From Camillea tinctor (lineage: Eukaryota > Ascomycota > Sordariomycetes > Xylariales > Xylariaceae): a DNA stretch of 64,000 nt. The stretch covers positions 434,001 to 498,000 of the forward strand of contig MU394052.1 of assembly GCA_022578605.1 (NCBI GenBank). Direction: 5' to 3'. The notes below the pieces were generated by a model, which made no database searches, was not told the origin of the DNA, and saw only the letters and a list, made by a program, of their open reading frames with translations. Shown piece after piece: positions 1-11,995 of the stretch. Position 1 is the stretch's first letter. Each line of letters begins with the position of its first letter. The position numbers and the translations under genes were made by a program.

Positions 1-438
1 GAAAAGTTGAGACCCGACTATGAGATGATTAAGTCTTGGTGTTTTAGTCTTACGAACCAAACAAAAAACAGAGAAAAACGTTTGGTGTTTGTGCTGCGTG
101 TGTAGAAATGAACAGAGAGGGAGAGACATTACACAAGCGTCGTCTCAAGTCAGCTGGACGCCGATAGTTGCTCGTTCCGGAAGCCCGCGTCTTCTGCCTT
201 CTTGGCTTTTCTCTGAGCCTCCGAATATCATCTTCCCTTCCGGAAAGCAAAGCCTCTTATCTATATGCTCTTGGCGGCAGGATGCCAATGGTTAGGATGT
301 AAGGTAAAAAAGTATGGTAGCGTAAGCGCGTATCATTTCAATTCCACGGTAGTTGGCCAAATGGGCTCGAGGCCAAGTCCAAAGCCAAGTCCAAAGCCAA
401 GCTTCCTGTCTGACGATGAAATACGAAAGGGAAAGAAG

Positions 439-472
439 ACGACGACAACGTTGACGTCGTCGTTGTCGTCGT
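439..472. repeat. Perfect 12-bp inverted repeat with 10-nt spacer
   Basis: The arm ACGACGACAACG (439-450) is exactly complementary to CGTTGTCGTCGT (461-472), separated by the spacer TTGACGTCGT. The spacer itself contains the palindrome GACGTC. It could form a stable hairpin. No neighbouring gene explains it. Confidence 0.85.
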
Positions 473-1564
473 AACTTAAAAAAGTTTGTTGTCGGTTTCA
501 AGACAAGACATGACAAGACATACATGCATGTAGGTATCGGCATTTCCATCTTACACAGGTTATACCATTTTCCCTTATGTTACGTGTAAATATGCTAGCA
601 AAGCCACACCCGTCGTGGTGTTTCTTGGCTCGACGGGAATCTAAGGACCGGTAATGTATGTCTTCCCAAGATGAGATTCTTGTCATTCATTTGAGATAGT
701 ATCGATATACGATAAATTGAACCCGGAGCCTTGGCGAGTTCTGCGCCTTGGGGCTTTTTGGGGAAGTTAACGTACGTACGTACGGTACGGCAGTTGACTT
801 ACACGACCTTACTACACTATGTTATGTATACACCATGACGCGAAATATGTCTCATGATAGAAAGAGATAGAAGACTTCTATGTTACGTGTATGCCTAATT
901 AACGATGGCGACAGTGCTAAATATCTTACTTAGGTACTTGATGAATGGATGAATGACAATGATGATGACGATGGAAATGGCGATATTGAAGTGATTGGCA
1001 ATCTATTCCCCGTGACAGGAGCGAGAATCCGGGACTAATCCGGGCCGCCAGCCCAAGGAGAAAGAATGCTACCGTTCGCCCTATCCCCTAAATATGTTGG
1101 ATCAACGCGGTATGTTGCTGCACTTGTAGTCTAATTGGTGTAGTATGCAGCTACTACTACCTAACATCATCGTAACTTTCATCCTCTTTTCTCCCTCTCT
1201 CGCTCTAGACGCTCCAACTCCACCCCTTCCCCTGCCGAGCCCCGGAAACGGTCCGTTAAGCAAATGTCCTTTTCGGGGGAAGGGCCTAGGTCCTTGGGGG
1301 TGGAGGGGGGTGGAGGAGGAGAGAAGAGAGACGGTGGACGAAAGGGGGTTGCCACTTTATTCCTCAATCTGCGCTATGTATCTTAACAGGGATCTTGGCA
1401 TCTTTTCTTGGCTGAGGTAAGGAGCCGTAAACCACGCGGCGCCGCTCCCCCGGAAGAAAAAGATTGAAAAAAAAAGGACGCTTCTAAAACTTTTTAACGC
1501 GGAAGGCGAAAATCTCCCTTGACCGAGGAGCGAGACCGTACGGATATAGAAGGGGTTTAGAGAA

Positions 1565-1601
1565 GGGGGCGGGATGGGGATTGGGATTGGGGGAATGGGG
1601 G
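1565..1601 (+). repeat. G-run cluster, potential G-quadruplex
   Basis: Six runs of three to five G (1565-1569, 1571-1573, 1576-1579, 1583-1585, 1589-1593, 1597-1601) are separated by one to three bases. This fits the usual intramolecular quadruplex pattern. It lies in an otherwise featureless region. Confidence 0.7.
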
Positions 1602-3923
1602 AAGAGCTGACGAAATGGGGGGCCATTGGAATTAGGATGGGGGGAGCCACATGAGTTGCTGTACAGGGCAGGGCAGGACAGGGCTGTTGCTGCTGTGCTG
1701 TAATGTAATGCGCAAGGTAGCAGGCGATCCGTTCGCCTTGACGAGGCTATATACCGATAGTTGGATGGGCGTTGTCGGGGTCGTCTTGGCGGGTTCCTAC
1801 ATGCGGTAAACCCTTTTCTCTCTCTCTCTCTCTTTTACTTAGAATTGAAGTTCTAGTACCAAAGTTGCTACACTTCCCACATACATACGTAAATACCTAT
1901 ACTGACAAGTTGACAACATAATGCCCGGCGCCTTGCAGCGGGTATCCGTAGATACTAGATTGGTATAGATGCGATATACCCTCATGTGGTAATACGGTAA
2001 GGCGGAGGGCCCTTGCTTTGCCGGGAGACCCAAGATTAGGAGATAAAATGACCACATAATGGCTCCCGTAACTTAATCATCTCCGTCAAGGAGCCTTGGC
2101 TCTCTCTCCTCGGGTCCTGGGATAGTCTCCCTGATGCTAACTTTACGGTCGTCATCATGGCTAGTTTGATACATACTGATTAAGAGTTATTTTTTGAGGG
2201 TGGACCTTGTCTCTCCTTCCTTTTTCCCTTTTTCGTTCTTTTCTTTTTCTTTATCCCTCTCTCCCATGCGGAGGATTTCGTTCGACAGAATGGGGTATGG
2301 GGCAAAAAAACCTGGAGATCATCGTCATCGGCCTGGTCTTAGCAGTCTTGGCTTTTCCCACTCTGATAAGAGCGGTATTGCGAAAGGGAATAGAAGTCTT
2401 GGCAGTAGAAGCAACAACTTGTACCGAGTAAAGAGACGAGAGAGAGCCAAGTCCGCTATGGACGCTTGTCTGGCTTGGGATGACCGAGAGAGCGGGAAAT
2501 AGTAATGAAAATAAAACAAATTCAGAAGAAGACCAAACAGAATCCATTTATTTGTCGGCAAAACTTCACAGTGTGATGTCTGTTTGCTTGGCACCATGAG
2601 TCTACCGTAGGAGTTGGTCTAAGATACATACATTTGGGGGTTTTACTTAGGAACGCGTCTATCTATGTATGCGGTAAGGGGAGCAGCCGCAGATGTACCG
2701 CTACATCTTACGCATCTGGGTTGGGCTCATCCTGTACTACACGTTACACGCCCTAATCCTCTACCCTCTCTATCTGATCGATTGCCGCGACATCTTCAGC
2801 ACTTGCGTACATGAGCTGCATCTCGGAAGAAGCAAATGCCTTGGCATTGCCATGGGTTTAGATCGATCTACGAGAGACCCCAGGGGGTTGACAGCCTGGC
2901 TCCCGCTATTCTTGGATCGTAGGGAGATAGGTCCCTATGTACAGTCCATTGCATGCGTGATATAGTCTCATGTCACCAGTATGGATTTTAAGCATGGTAG
3001 ACTGTTGAAGATGTAGTGTAGACTGTAGGTGAAAGTGTGTAGACACGCCGTTGGAGAGGTAGAAAGGCCCAGACGGCGGCCGATGAGATGTCCCAAGAGC
3101 AAGCCAACAACTTTTTGGCGTCTCCTAACTTTAGAGTGAACTGCCTAGAGGTAAAAAAAAATAGAGGATCCTTTTATCGAAGAAAAAGGCTTCTTCTGAG
3201 GTCGACTTTGGACCCGTCTGCACAGAATCTAGATCTGGCTTCTAGAAAACCCCATATTAGATAGAATACAGCTTCCGCGAACGGCAACCTAAGGAGTGCA
3301 GAAAAAAAGCCACCGTCGTATAGACGGCTAGGTGGTAGTTGGCCACCATCCAAGATACACGTATTCCTTTAACTCAATCTGGGCGCCGAGTCCTCAACAG
3401 TGCGCGCTTATCAGAGCGTCAGTGGGGGGTTGCAGAAGACCCTGACTCGGAAGCCATCCGGCCTTGAGGACCTTTTTTGACCACGTACAACCGCGGGCGC
3501 GAGCGACGATGGTTTCGAAAACGAGCAGGCCAGCCGATGGCGGTGAGGAAACAGACCGAGCGACTTATTAGTTCTACTCCAGCTTCCACAACCAAGCTCT
3601 GGAGCCCTAGAGAGGTTTCATTGATAGATACAACCGCTACATGGATCCTGGCTCCAGCTACCAACAGCTGGGTATAGGGATAGGTCTATAAGGTCGTTGA
3701 TTTGCACATCCATCGCGTCTATCTACCTAGTACAGTGTACTATGTAGTGTAGTGTAGCGTAGGTCCGCATACATAACGACTCAACCGCGGCACGCACTTT
3801 TACGTGTATGACAGATTAGCTGGGTCAACATGGCGGTAGGCGGTAGTCCAGGGGTGGGGGTATGTAGGCCAAACTACGATCAGCTAAGGTACTCATGAGG
3901 TATGAGGTGATGCGGATGCGGAT

Positions 3924-3953
3924 GAGCATGAGCATGAGCATGAGCATGAGCAT
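3924..3953. repeat. Hexanucleotide microsatellite (GAGCAT)x5
   Basis: Five exact tandem GAGCAT units, preceded by related GATGCG units, lie in non-coding sequence. Confidence 0.95.
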
Positions 3954-6900
3954 GTACGTGGTTATACGCTGTATGTAGGGTAGTGTCATTCCGTAGCTGC
4001 AAATAGATAGATACCTAGGCTGCTAGGCTAGATAGCGTAGGCAAGGCAGATCCGCCTCGAATGGATGGAATAATACCACGCAGATTTGGCGTCTATGCGT
4101 AGCTATAGAGAGAGATAAGCCGGTTTTTCGGAAACGCGAGCATGTCATATAGCGAGGTAAACAAATCGGAAAGTGTACCTGAGAGACACCGCATAATGTC
4201 CGAGTAAAGAGCCATTGACCAGTGACAGACCTCGGCGTGGAGGTCGCGAAATGGGAAATTTTTGTTAGCGACTCGAGCCGCTCGATCCTCAGATCCTCCC
4301 AGTGGAAACTAACCCCGGCTTAGCACTGTCCTTATTTCATTATTACAGTGAATCCCAGCCATCTAAGTGAAAAGTCCACTAACGGCGGAGCGTTGGTTTT
4401 TTTTTTTTTTTTTTCCCTCTTCTCTCGTTTTGGTTTTCTTTTTTTATGAGCTGCGTGCCTTTTAGCTCTAGCGCAATCACATCAGAAACCACACCCCCTG
4501 CTGCGCGAATCCGATAGTAGTAATTTCACTTTTGCGCACAGGTGATTGGTGTAATAGCCATCGTGGAGGTTGTCGAAATCATGAGCATGGAGAGCTATCG
4601 TAATGAGCCATATCCGGAAGTAAATGCGACGCTATGCTGCGGTTTGCAGGTGCATTTTCAGTAATTAGACCTGCGGGATGGACGCCTTTGAAACAAACCC
4701 ACTTGAGCGCAACGCGAGACCTTCATTCATTCAATTCAATTCATCTTCATTCTGGATAGTTTGAGCCACGTAGGTAGTCGTAGTCTCTGTACCAGGGCCA
4801 AGCCGGCATATCGAGGGTTTACCGCACGCATTCTGAGCCCAGAAAACGACATGTCTTGGATGGATGATCATGTAATCCTAGTAGAAGGCCTTGGCTCAGA
4901 TACCCGTACACTAACATCCTTTGGATTTGCGGTCCCTTTCTCTCTCTCCTCTATCCCCATCTTGCTCCGTCTTGCTCCATCTTGCTGGAGAAATCAACCT
5001 TGTCAGAGTTTTGGGGGGAGAACAGACCTACTGCTAATTGACGATTTGATTGATCGTTGAACCCGGCTAGCACGGGTTGAACGGGTTGAATGGAAGCTAT
5101 CGGCACGGCAAGTGGGAAAGCGAGCCGGACGGATGTATGCTACCTACAACTATACAACCAACTTACAACTACAACTACTTTAACTAGATAAGGAGGCTAG
5201 AAAAAAAAAGTGTACTTCAGCTTCAAACTGCGGTTATAGATGTTGTTTTCTTTTATGTGGAGCAACGGCTATACCGAGCGAATACTAGGCCTAGGAAAGG
5301 AGCGGAAGCGCGAAGTTGCATTTTGACCGAGCCTCGCTTTAAAGAGGCAAATCCCTATCGGTGTGTAGTAACCTATTGCCTATGTATGTGTATTGGTGTG
5401 TAAGTGTGTGAGTGTGTGAGTGAGAATGAAGTATCTTTGAGGGAAATAAAATTTTGAGCAGAAGAATGACCATGTCCAGCCGGTAAGAGGTAAGAAACGC
5501 AACGTTCAGCCAAGCAGCGATTGGAAGAAAAAAGCGTAATGGAACGGCCTGCAATGTGGTCTGTGGTTCCTTCAAGTTCTTCTGGGGTAATACGGAAAAA
5601 ATGCGGGATTGGATCCCATGACGTATTGGCGATAAGCCACATAACAATCAACTTCAATGGAATCGTAGGTAACCTAGCATTGCTACCATGTACATACCTA
5701 CATATCTTACTTACTAAGTATCTACATACCTATGTAACCTACATAGTTACATACATAGTATGGATGTACCTAAAGTTTCAATCGTCATTTGATCCTTACA
5801 ACTTAGAATATACATTGTATATGTACTTCGTACATTATTTCTCTCTATTCAATTTGCTGGGTTTGAGCTCCTGGGCGTCCTCCACACAGCTCCCTAGCTC
5901 ACTTTCAATTCTCACTCCCGTCTCGTGCTTATTTGCCCGGCAACCGACCCCATCTGGTTAGGTAACTCGCCTCGCGTGGATTTAGACTACTACTATGCAC
6001 ACTACTTAGTAAAGTCCACCGCAACCCCATCCGTATATTTATGGTTTGTGGTTAACGGTCTGTGGTCCGCGGCATGGAGTGTTTTTTGTTAGTCGTAGTT
6101 GGTTGGTGCTATACCGACTATCGTGATGATTGTCAGCTCTACCATATCTCATTACCGTTGATGTCTATCTATATATGTGAGTGTGTCGGTATGTACGCAT
6201 GTACGCATGTACGTATGATGTATGATGTATGCTAGGCACATTACATACACGCATGCATGATACCTAATAAACCTAATATATCTAGGTAATCTACCTACAT
6301 ATAATACGTACATAGAATATTCCATACATAACCTACCTAAGGTAAGTAATCAGTACTTAACCAACCCAACTTGACCATTCGTATCCTCATGGTGATAAAA
6401 CAGGCTTAGCACGTACATCGAGGTAGAGAGGCCTGTGGTGCTGTAAATAGTGTAGTCATCTGGGCGCTGGAAATGAAACAGACTGGAGAAACGATTGATG
6501 GCGGAAGGATCAGCGGATTTCCAAGTCCTCTGCGCCTATGATAAATTGGATAACCCTTTTTAGAAAATAGCTCATTGTTATGTTTGCACCAATATGCACG
6601 AGCACAATTCAGAAGCCTACATACAACGATGTACATACTTACATGTAATGTAATGTAAGGCCAGGCTAGCCCAGGTAATGTAAGGTAATGTAATGTAATA
6701 ATGTACCAAATGTACCTAATGAACAAATTAGACCCCACATCTACTCCGTGTACGCACAGTCCTAAATACTGTTAACTCGCGACTCGCGGATCCAGTCTAG
6801 CGACCGTGGTCCATCACACTGTGAATAGCAAGCATGGATGCATTGCATGGGTGGCCCGGCCGCCGGTTAAGAGCCCATGCCATTATGGTCATGGTTTTTG

Positions 6901-8242
6901 CGACGACCGTGCTGTCGGTTTGCAGAGCTCACGCAACCATGATTTCTTTCCCACTTCTCTGATAGAGAGAAAAAAAAAATCCGACCTAATCAAAACACAA
7001 CGCGAACAAGCGAGAGGGAAGCTAAAGTAATACCAGCCATTGAAGCTGCATGACGGTTGTAAAAAGCCCAATTAAAGGTTAATAATAGATACAGAGACTC
7101 ATCCATACAACTAATGAGAAAAATAAAACTTTGTTCACTACCAAGTCCTGTCTGGTCTATTCTCTGCGTGTTTGCACGCAAATGGAAGTTGAAAAAGCTC
7201 AGCGCACACTGTCGTCATTGGTCGCAACACTGCGCGATTATTGTACTGAGAATGGTGGCCAGAGCTCGCAGCTAGTTGTTTTCGGAGATAGAGTAACCCA
7301 GTATATTTCATATCAGATACTGTGTCTAGCTACCCCTGTAAGTCGGTGGTTCCTTAGTCAGTTCTTCATGTCAATAAACATTTGAGGTACAAGGTACAAT
7401 GTACCAATGCACATGCAAAGCTTTACACTAGGAAGCGTTGAGAGAACAATAGATCGGATGGGAGCCAGTACAAACAATGTACTCAAAAAGGGAAAAAGCA
7501 TGAAAAAAAAATTGGAGAAGAAAAAAAAAAAAGAGTGAGTGAAAATCTTCAAAGTAGAATCATAATGGTTACGGAATGGCCAATATTCGATCAATTGTTC
7601 TTATTGAATGAGAAATACCCTCTAAATTCTTTTACGCTACCTGCAGAAAAAAAAAAGGTTTATTCAAGGTAGATGGGCAAGCTTGGCAGATTTGGTAGGA
7701 ACAGGTATCGGCGGTAGAAATCAGCAAGGTTGCGGGAACTCCAAAAGGTACCTTAACCTAGATATTGTGGGGCAAGAACGCACTGTGACTGCCACGGCCA
7801 CGGCCACGCAGGTGTCCACCATCAAAGTTCCCTTGAGCTCTCTTTCGGAAGGAAGGTCAGTTTTCTGTTATAAGAACCTCATCCCGCTCAGCAAGCGCCA
7901 TCTACCTTCTTTCTCTCCCCTTCCCACCTCACCGCGTTCTTGACTTTCAAGTCCGTCCAGCCAAATACCTCTCCCAAGGTCCAAGGTCATTTACGCTGGT
8001 GCCTCGTCAACTCCAACACTCCTCGACGACCAACATTTCCCACCAAAAACATTAATTCCAACCCACCATCCTAGTAGCATTCCAGTGCGGTCGTCCTTAT
8101 TCGTCGCCGACTTTTTCCTTATTACCTAGGGCCATCCTCACCTTCAACCAAAACAAATCATCCTTTCCTCCTACCATTTTTTACTTCCCACTGTTTATAG
8201 CGGTACAGTAGAAAATAGGTTGTTCTGGATAAGCTCGCCACC

Positions 8243-11224
8243 ATGGCCGAGTCCAACGCTGCCGCTGCGCCGGCTTTAAACACCAACATCGAGTCGGGAG
8301 GCTTCGATGAGAAGGCTGCTCACCGCCCTGCGGATCCCATCCACGACACTAAGGGAAAGGCTGAGGAGGATGAAGATGAGGATATCGATGCCCTGATCGA
8401 GGACCTCGAGTCCCACGATGGCAACGCCTTCGATGAGGAGGAAGAGGGTGAAGGAAACCCCGCTACCGGTCGCGTCGTTCCCGACGAGATGCTCCAGACT
8501 GATACTCGTGTTGGTCTTACTGAGGGTATGTTTTGATGTTCTCTTCTCTTCTATTCTGCATTCGCGCGCAGCAATTGCTAATATCTCGCAGCTGAGGTTA
8601 CGAACCGTCGCCGTAAATACGGTCTCAACCAGATGAAGGAGGAGAAGGAGAACCTCGTTCTCAAGTTCCTCGTAAGTTTACTTACCTTGCTGCCGCTGAA
8701 TATATGCAATTGCGCGGCTTCAATTACTTACCCTTTTCTTTTCCCCAGGGTTTCTTCATCGGTCCCATTCAATTCGTCATGGAGGCTGCTGCCGTCCTAG
8801 CTGCTGGTTTGGAAGACTGGGTTGACTTCGGTGTCATCTGCGCTCTTCTGCTTCTCAACGCCTGTGTTGGTTTCATTCAGGAATTCCAGGCTGGTTCTAT
8901 CGTCGACGAGCTCAAGAAGACTCTTGCTCTCAAGGCTGTTGTTCTCCGTGACGGTACTCTTAAGGAGGTCGAGGCTCCCCAGGTCGTCCCTGGTGATATC
9001 CTCCAGGTCGAAGAGGGTACTATCATTCCTGCTGATGGCCGTATCGTCACCGACGACGCCTTCCTCCAGGTTGATCAGTCCGCTATCACTGGTGAATCTC
9101 TCGCTGTCGACAAGCACAAGAACGACCAATGTTTCGCTTCCTCCGCCGTCAAGCGTGGTGAGGCCTTCATTGTCGTTACTGCTACCGGTGATAACACCTT
9201 CGTTGGTCGTGCCGCTGCTCTCGTGAACCAGGCTTCTGCCGGCTCCGGTCACTTCACCGAAGTTCTTAACGGTATCGGCACAGTTCTCCTGATTCTCGTC
9301 ATTCTCACTCTTTTGGTTGTCTGGGTTTCTTCTTTCTACCGATCCAACCCCATTGTCGACATCCTCCGTTTCACTCTCGCCATTACCATTGTTGGTGTCC
9401 CCGTCGGTCTTCCTGCCGTCGTTACCACCACCATGGCTGTCGGCGCTGCTTACCTTGCCAAGAAGAAGGCCATCGTCCAGAAGCTTTCTGCTATCGAGTC
9501 GCTTGCTGGTGTCGAAATTCTTTGCTCCGACAAGACTGGTACTCTTACCAAGAACAAGCTGTCGCTCTCTGAGCCCTACACCGTCGCTGGTGTTGACCCT
9601 GAGGACCTCATGCTTACTGCCTGTCTCGCTGCTTCCCGCAAGAAGAAGGGTATTGATGCCATTGACAAGGCTTTCCTCAAGTCCCTCCGCTACTACCCCC
9701 GTGCCAAGGGTGTTCTCTCCAAGTACATCGTCAAGGAGTTCTTCCCCTTTGACCCTGTCTCCAAGAAGGTTACCGCTGTCGTTGAATCTCCCCAGGGTGA
9801 GCGCATAACCTGTGTCAAGGGTGCTCCCCTTTTCGTCCTGAAGACCGTCGAGGAAGACCACCCCATCCCTGAGGAGATCGACCAGGCCTACAAGAACAAG
9901 GTTGCTGAGTTCGCTACCCGTGGTTTCCGTTCTCTCGGTGTTGCTCGCAAGCGGGGTGAGGGTGCTTGGGAAATCCTCGGTATCATGCCTTGCTCCGACC
10001 CTCCTCGTCACGACACTGCCCGCACTATCAACGAAGCCAAGCGCCTTGGTCTTTCCATTAAGATGCTTACTGGTGACGCCGTCGGTATCGCTCGTGAGAC
10101 TTCTCGTCAACTCGGTCTTGGAACCAACGTTTACAATGCTGAGCGTCTTGGTCTTGGTGGCGGCGGTGACATGCCCGGTTCTGAGGTTTACGATTTCGTT
10201 GAGGCTGCCGATGGTTTCGCTGAAGTTTTCCCCCAGCACAAGTACAACGTCGTCGAGATTCTGCAACAGCGTGGTTACCTCGTTGCCATGACTGGTGATG
10301 GTGTCAACGACGCCCCGTCGCTCAAGAAGGCCGATACTGGTATTGCTGTCGAAGGTGCTTCTGATGCTGCCCGATCTGCTGCCGATATCGTCTTCCTTGC
10401 CCCCGGTCTAGGTGCTATCATTGATGCTCTCAAGACTTCTCGCCAGATTTTCCACCGCATGTACGCCTACGTTGTCTATCGTATTGCCCTTTCTCTTCAC
10501 TTGGAGATCTACCTTGGTCTGTGGATCGCCATCCTGAACCGTTCCCTCAACATTGAGCTGGTTGTCTTCATTGCCATCTTCGCTGATGTTGCTACCCTCG
10601 CCATTGCCTACGACAACGCTCCCTACTCCATGAGCCCTGTGAAGTGGAACCTGCCCAAGCTCTGGGGTATGTCCGTCCTTCTCGGTGTTGTCCTCGCTGT
10701 TGGTACCTGGATCACTGTCACCACCATGTACGCTCAGGGTGAGAACGGTGGTATCGTCCAGAACAACGGTCGCATGGATGAAGTCCTGTTCCTTGAGATC
10801 TCGCTCACTGAGAACTGGCTCATCTTCATTACCCGTGCCAACGGTCCCTTCTGGTCTTCTATCCCCTCGTGGCAACTTACTGGTGCCATTCTGGTTGTCG
10901 ACATTCTCGCTACCTGCTTCTGTATTTGGGGTTGGTTCGTCGGTGGCTACACCCACATCGTTGCCGTTGTCCGTATCTGGATTTTCTCTTTCGGTGTCTT
11001 CTGTGTTATGGGTGGAATCTACTACATGCTCCAAGACAGCGTCGGATTCGACAACCTCATGCACGGCAAGTCGCCAAAGGGAAGCCAGAAGCAGCGTTCG
11101 CTCGAGGATTTCGGTAAGTCTTATACCTATAAACATGACCCCCTGTTTCAAGAATTCCATGCTAACACGTTTCACAGTGGTCTCACTCCAGCGTGTCTCC
11201 ACCCAGCACGAGAAGTCCCAGTAA
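8243..11224 (+). CDS. pma1: Plasma-membrane H+-ATPase (P3A type)
   Basis: This is the P-type proton pump that builds the plasma-membrane electrochemical gradient. Four exons join in phase: 8243-8525, 8592-8671, 8749-11113, 11178-11224, giving 924 residues, the usual family length. Visible hallmarks are the acidic N-terminus, the TGES motif, the phosphorylation loop CSDKTGTLT (phospho-acceptor Asp about residue 382), the nucleotide-domain motif MLTGD, the hinge [14 protein letters not shown], and about ten membrane segments. The C-terminal tail ends [10 protein letters not shown] and matches the autoinhibitory tail of yeast Pma1, with its paired Ser-Thr at about 917-918. The start sits in a strong GCCACC-ATGG context. 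Codon use is strongly biased to C- and T-ending codons, as in highly expressed genes. That bias also opens a long antisense frame, which is not a gene. The last intron separates the regulatory tail from the pump body. Confidence 0.98.
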
Positions 11225-11995
11225 AGCTGAATGCAGGCTTATGGCTCGGCGATACCCCCTCTGGTCATGGCCTCTGGGGGTATATTAATAATATGAGATG
11301 CATCCTACTGCCGATATTTCTATAAGGCATATTCTTATGTGGAATACGGATGCGATCTTTTTCCCTTTCCTATTTGTACAATGAATTATGCGGCGGGCAG
11401 ACCAAGGTCATATACCCCAACGTCTCATAGACTAATGCAATGAAAAAAGTATAAACTTAATGTACGCTCTCTTAAATGTGATAATGATTTTCAAGAATCT
11501 ATCTAGCTAGTCAGTTTGTGGCTGCTTGTCGCCAGCAAGTAGTGTTAATGAATGAATAAATGTGTGTATGGCATGGTGACAACTACGATCTCCTATATTT
11601 TCGACAGATATGTGATTGGATGTGAATTGTCATGGTATAAACTACTCCAGTTTCTTAGAGTTTGGTTTTTTGATTATAACCTTAAAACGGTGATTGAAAG
11701 AACACACCAACCAATACCAACCACGTGACTTGCACAACCAGTTCTCTTTACCTACATCTACCACAACTTGTTCTTCTCCTGCCTTTGGTTTTTTTTTTTC
11801 ATATAAGATTTTATTCTTTAATTTTACCTTCGGTTTTTTTTTTGTTAAACTCCAACGGACACAAAGGATTAGGTTTTCCGAACATGCATTTTTAACTTTG
11901 CTGGATATCTACTTATATGTGTTACATATGCCCAATACATCATCAGCCTCGCTAAGTCACTTGCCACAGGTTGACCTGCAGTTCAACATTTGGAT
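11225..11995. other. Intergenic: PMA1 3' region and DCAF4-like 5' region
   Basis: AT-rich sequence with T-tracts (about 11790-11800, 11836-11844). A CACGTG hexamer lies at 11722-11727, about 270 bp upstream of the next start codon. I see no separate gene. Confidence 0.7.

Larger units (their letters stand above)
1..8242. other. Gene-poor 8.2 kb region left of PMA1
   Basis: I see no convincing gene. Open frames are short, overlap on both strands and cannot be joined with splice signals into a recognisable protein. Structure that is visible includes a perfect 12-bp inverted repeat (439-472), a G-run cluster (1565-1601), five tandem GAGCAT units (3924-3953), and TACCTA/TAGGTA-rich stretches around 5690-5770 and 6280-6350. 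The last few hundred bases (about 7900-8242) are CT- and CAA-rich, as expected for the promoter and leader of a strongly expressed fungal gene, here PMA1. A short unspliced or non-coding RNA gene could be missed by eye. Confidence 0.6.

Noticed and set aside
1121..1150. tRNA-like A-box string near TAGTCTAATTGGTGTAG
   Set aside because: No matching B-box (GGTTCRANNCC) or cloverleaf downstream.
8797..10266. 489-codon open frame antisense to PMA1
   Set aside because: It arises from the strong codon bias of PMA1; the translation is Asp/Gly/Ser/Leu-rich with no domain, and the sense strand is certain.
10408..11202. 264-codon antisense frame at the 3' part of PMA1
   Set aside because: Same codon-bias shadow; it crosses the real PMA1 intron.
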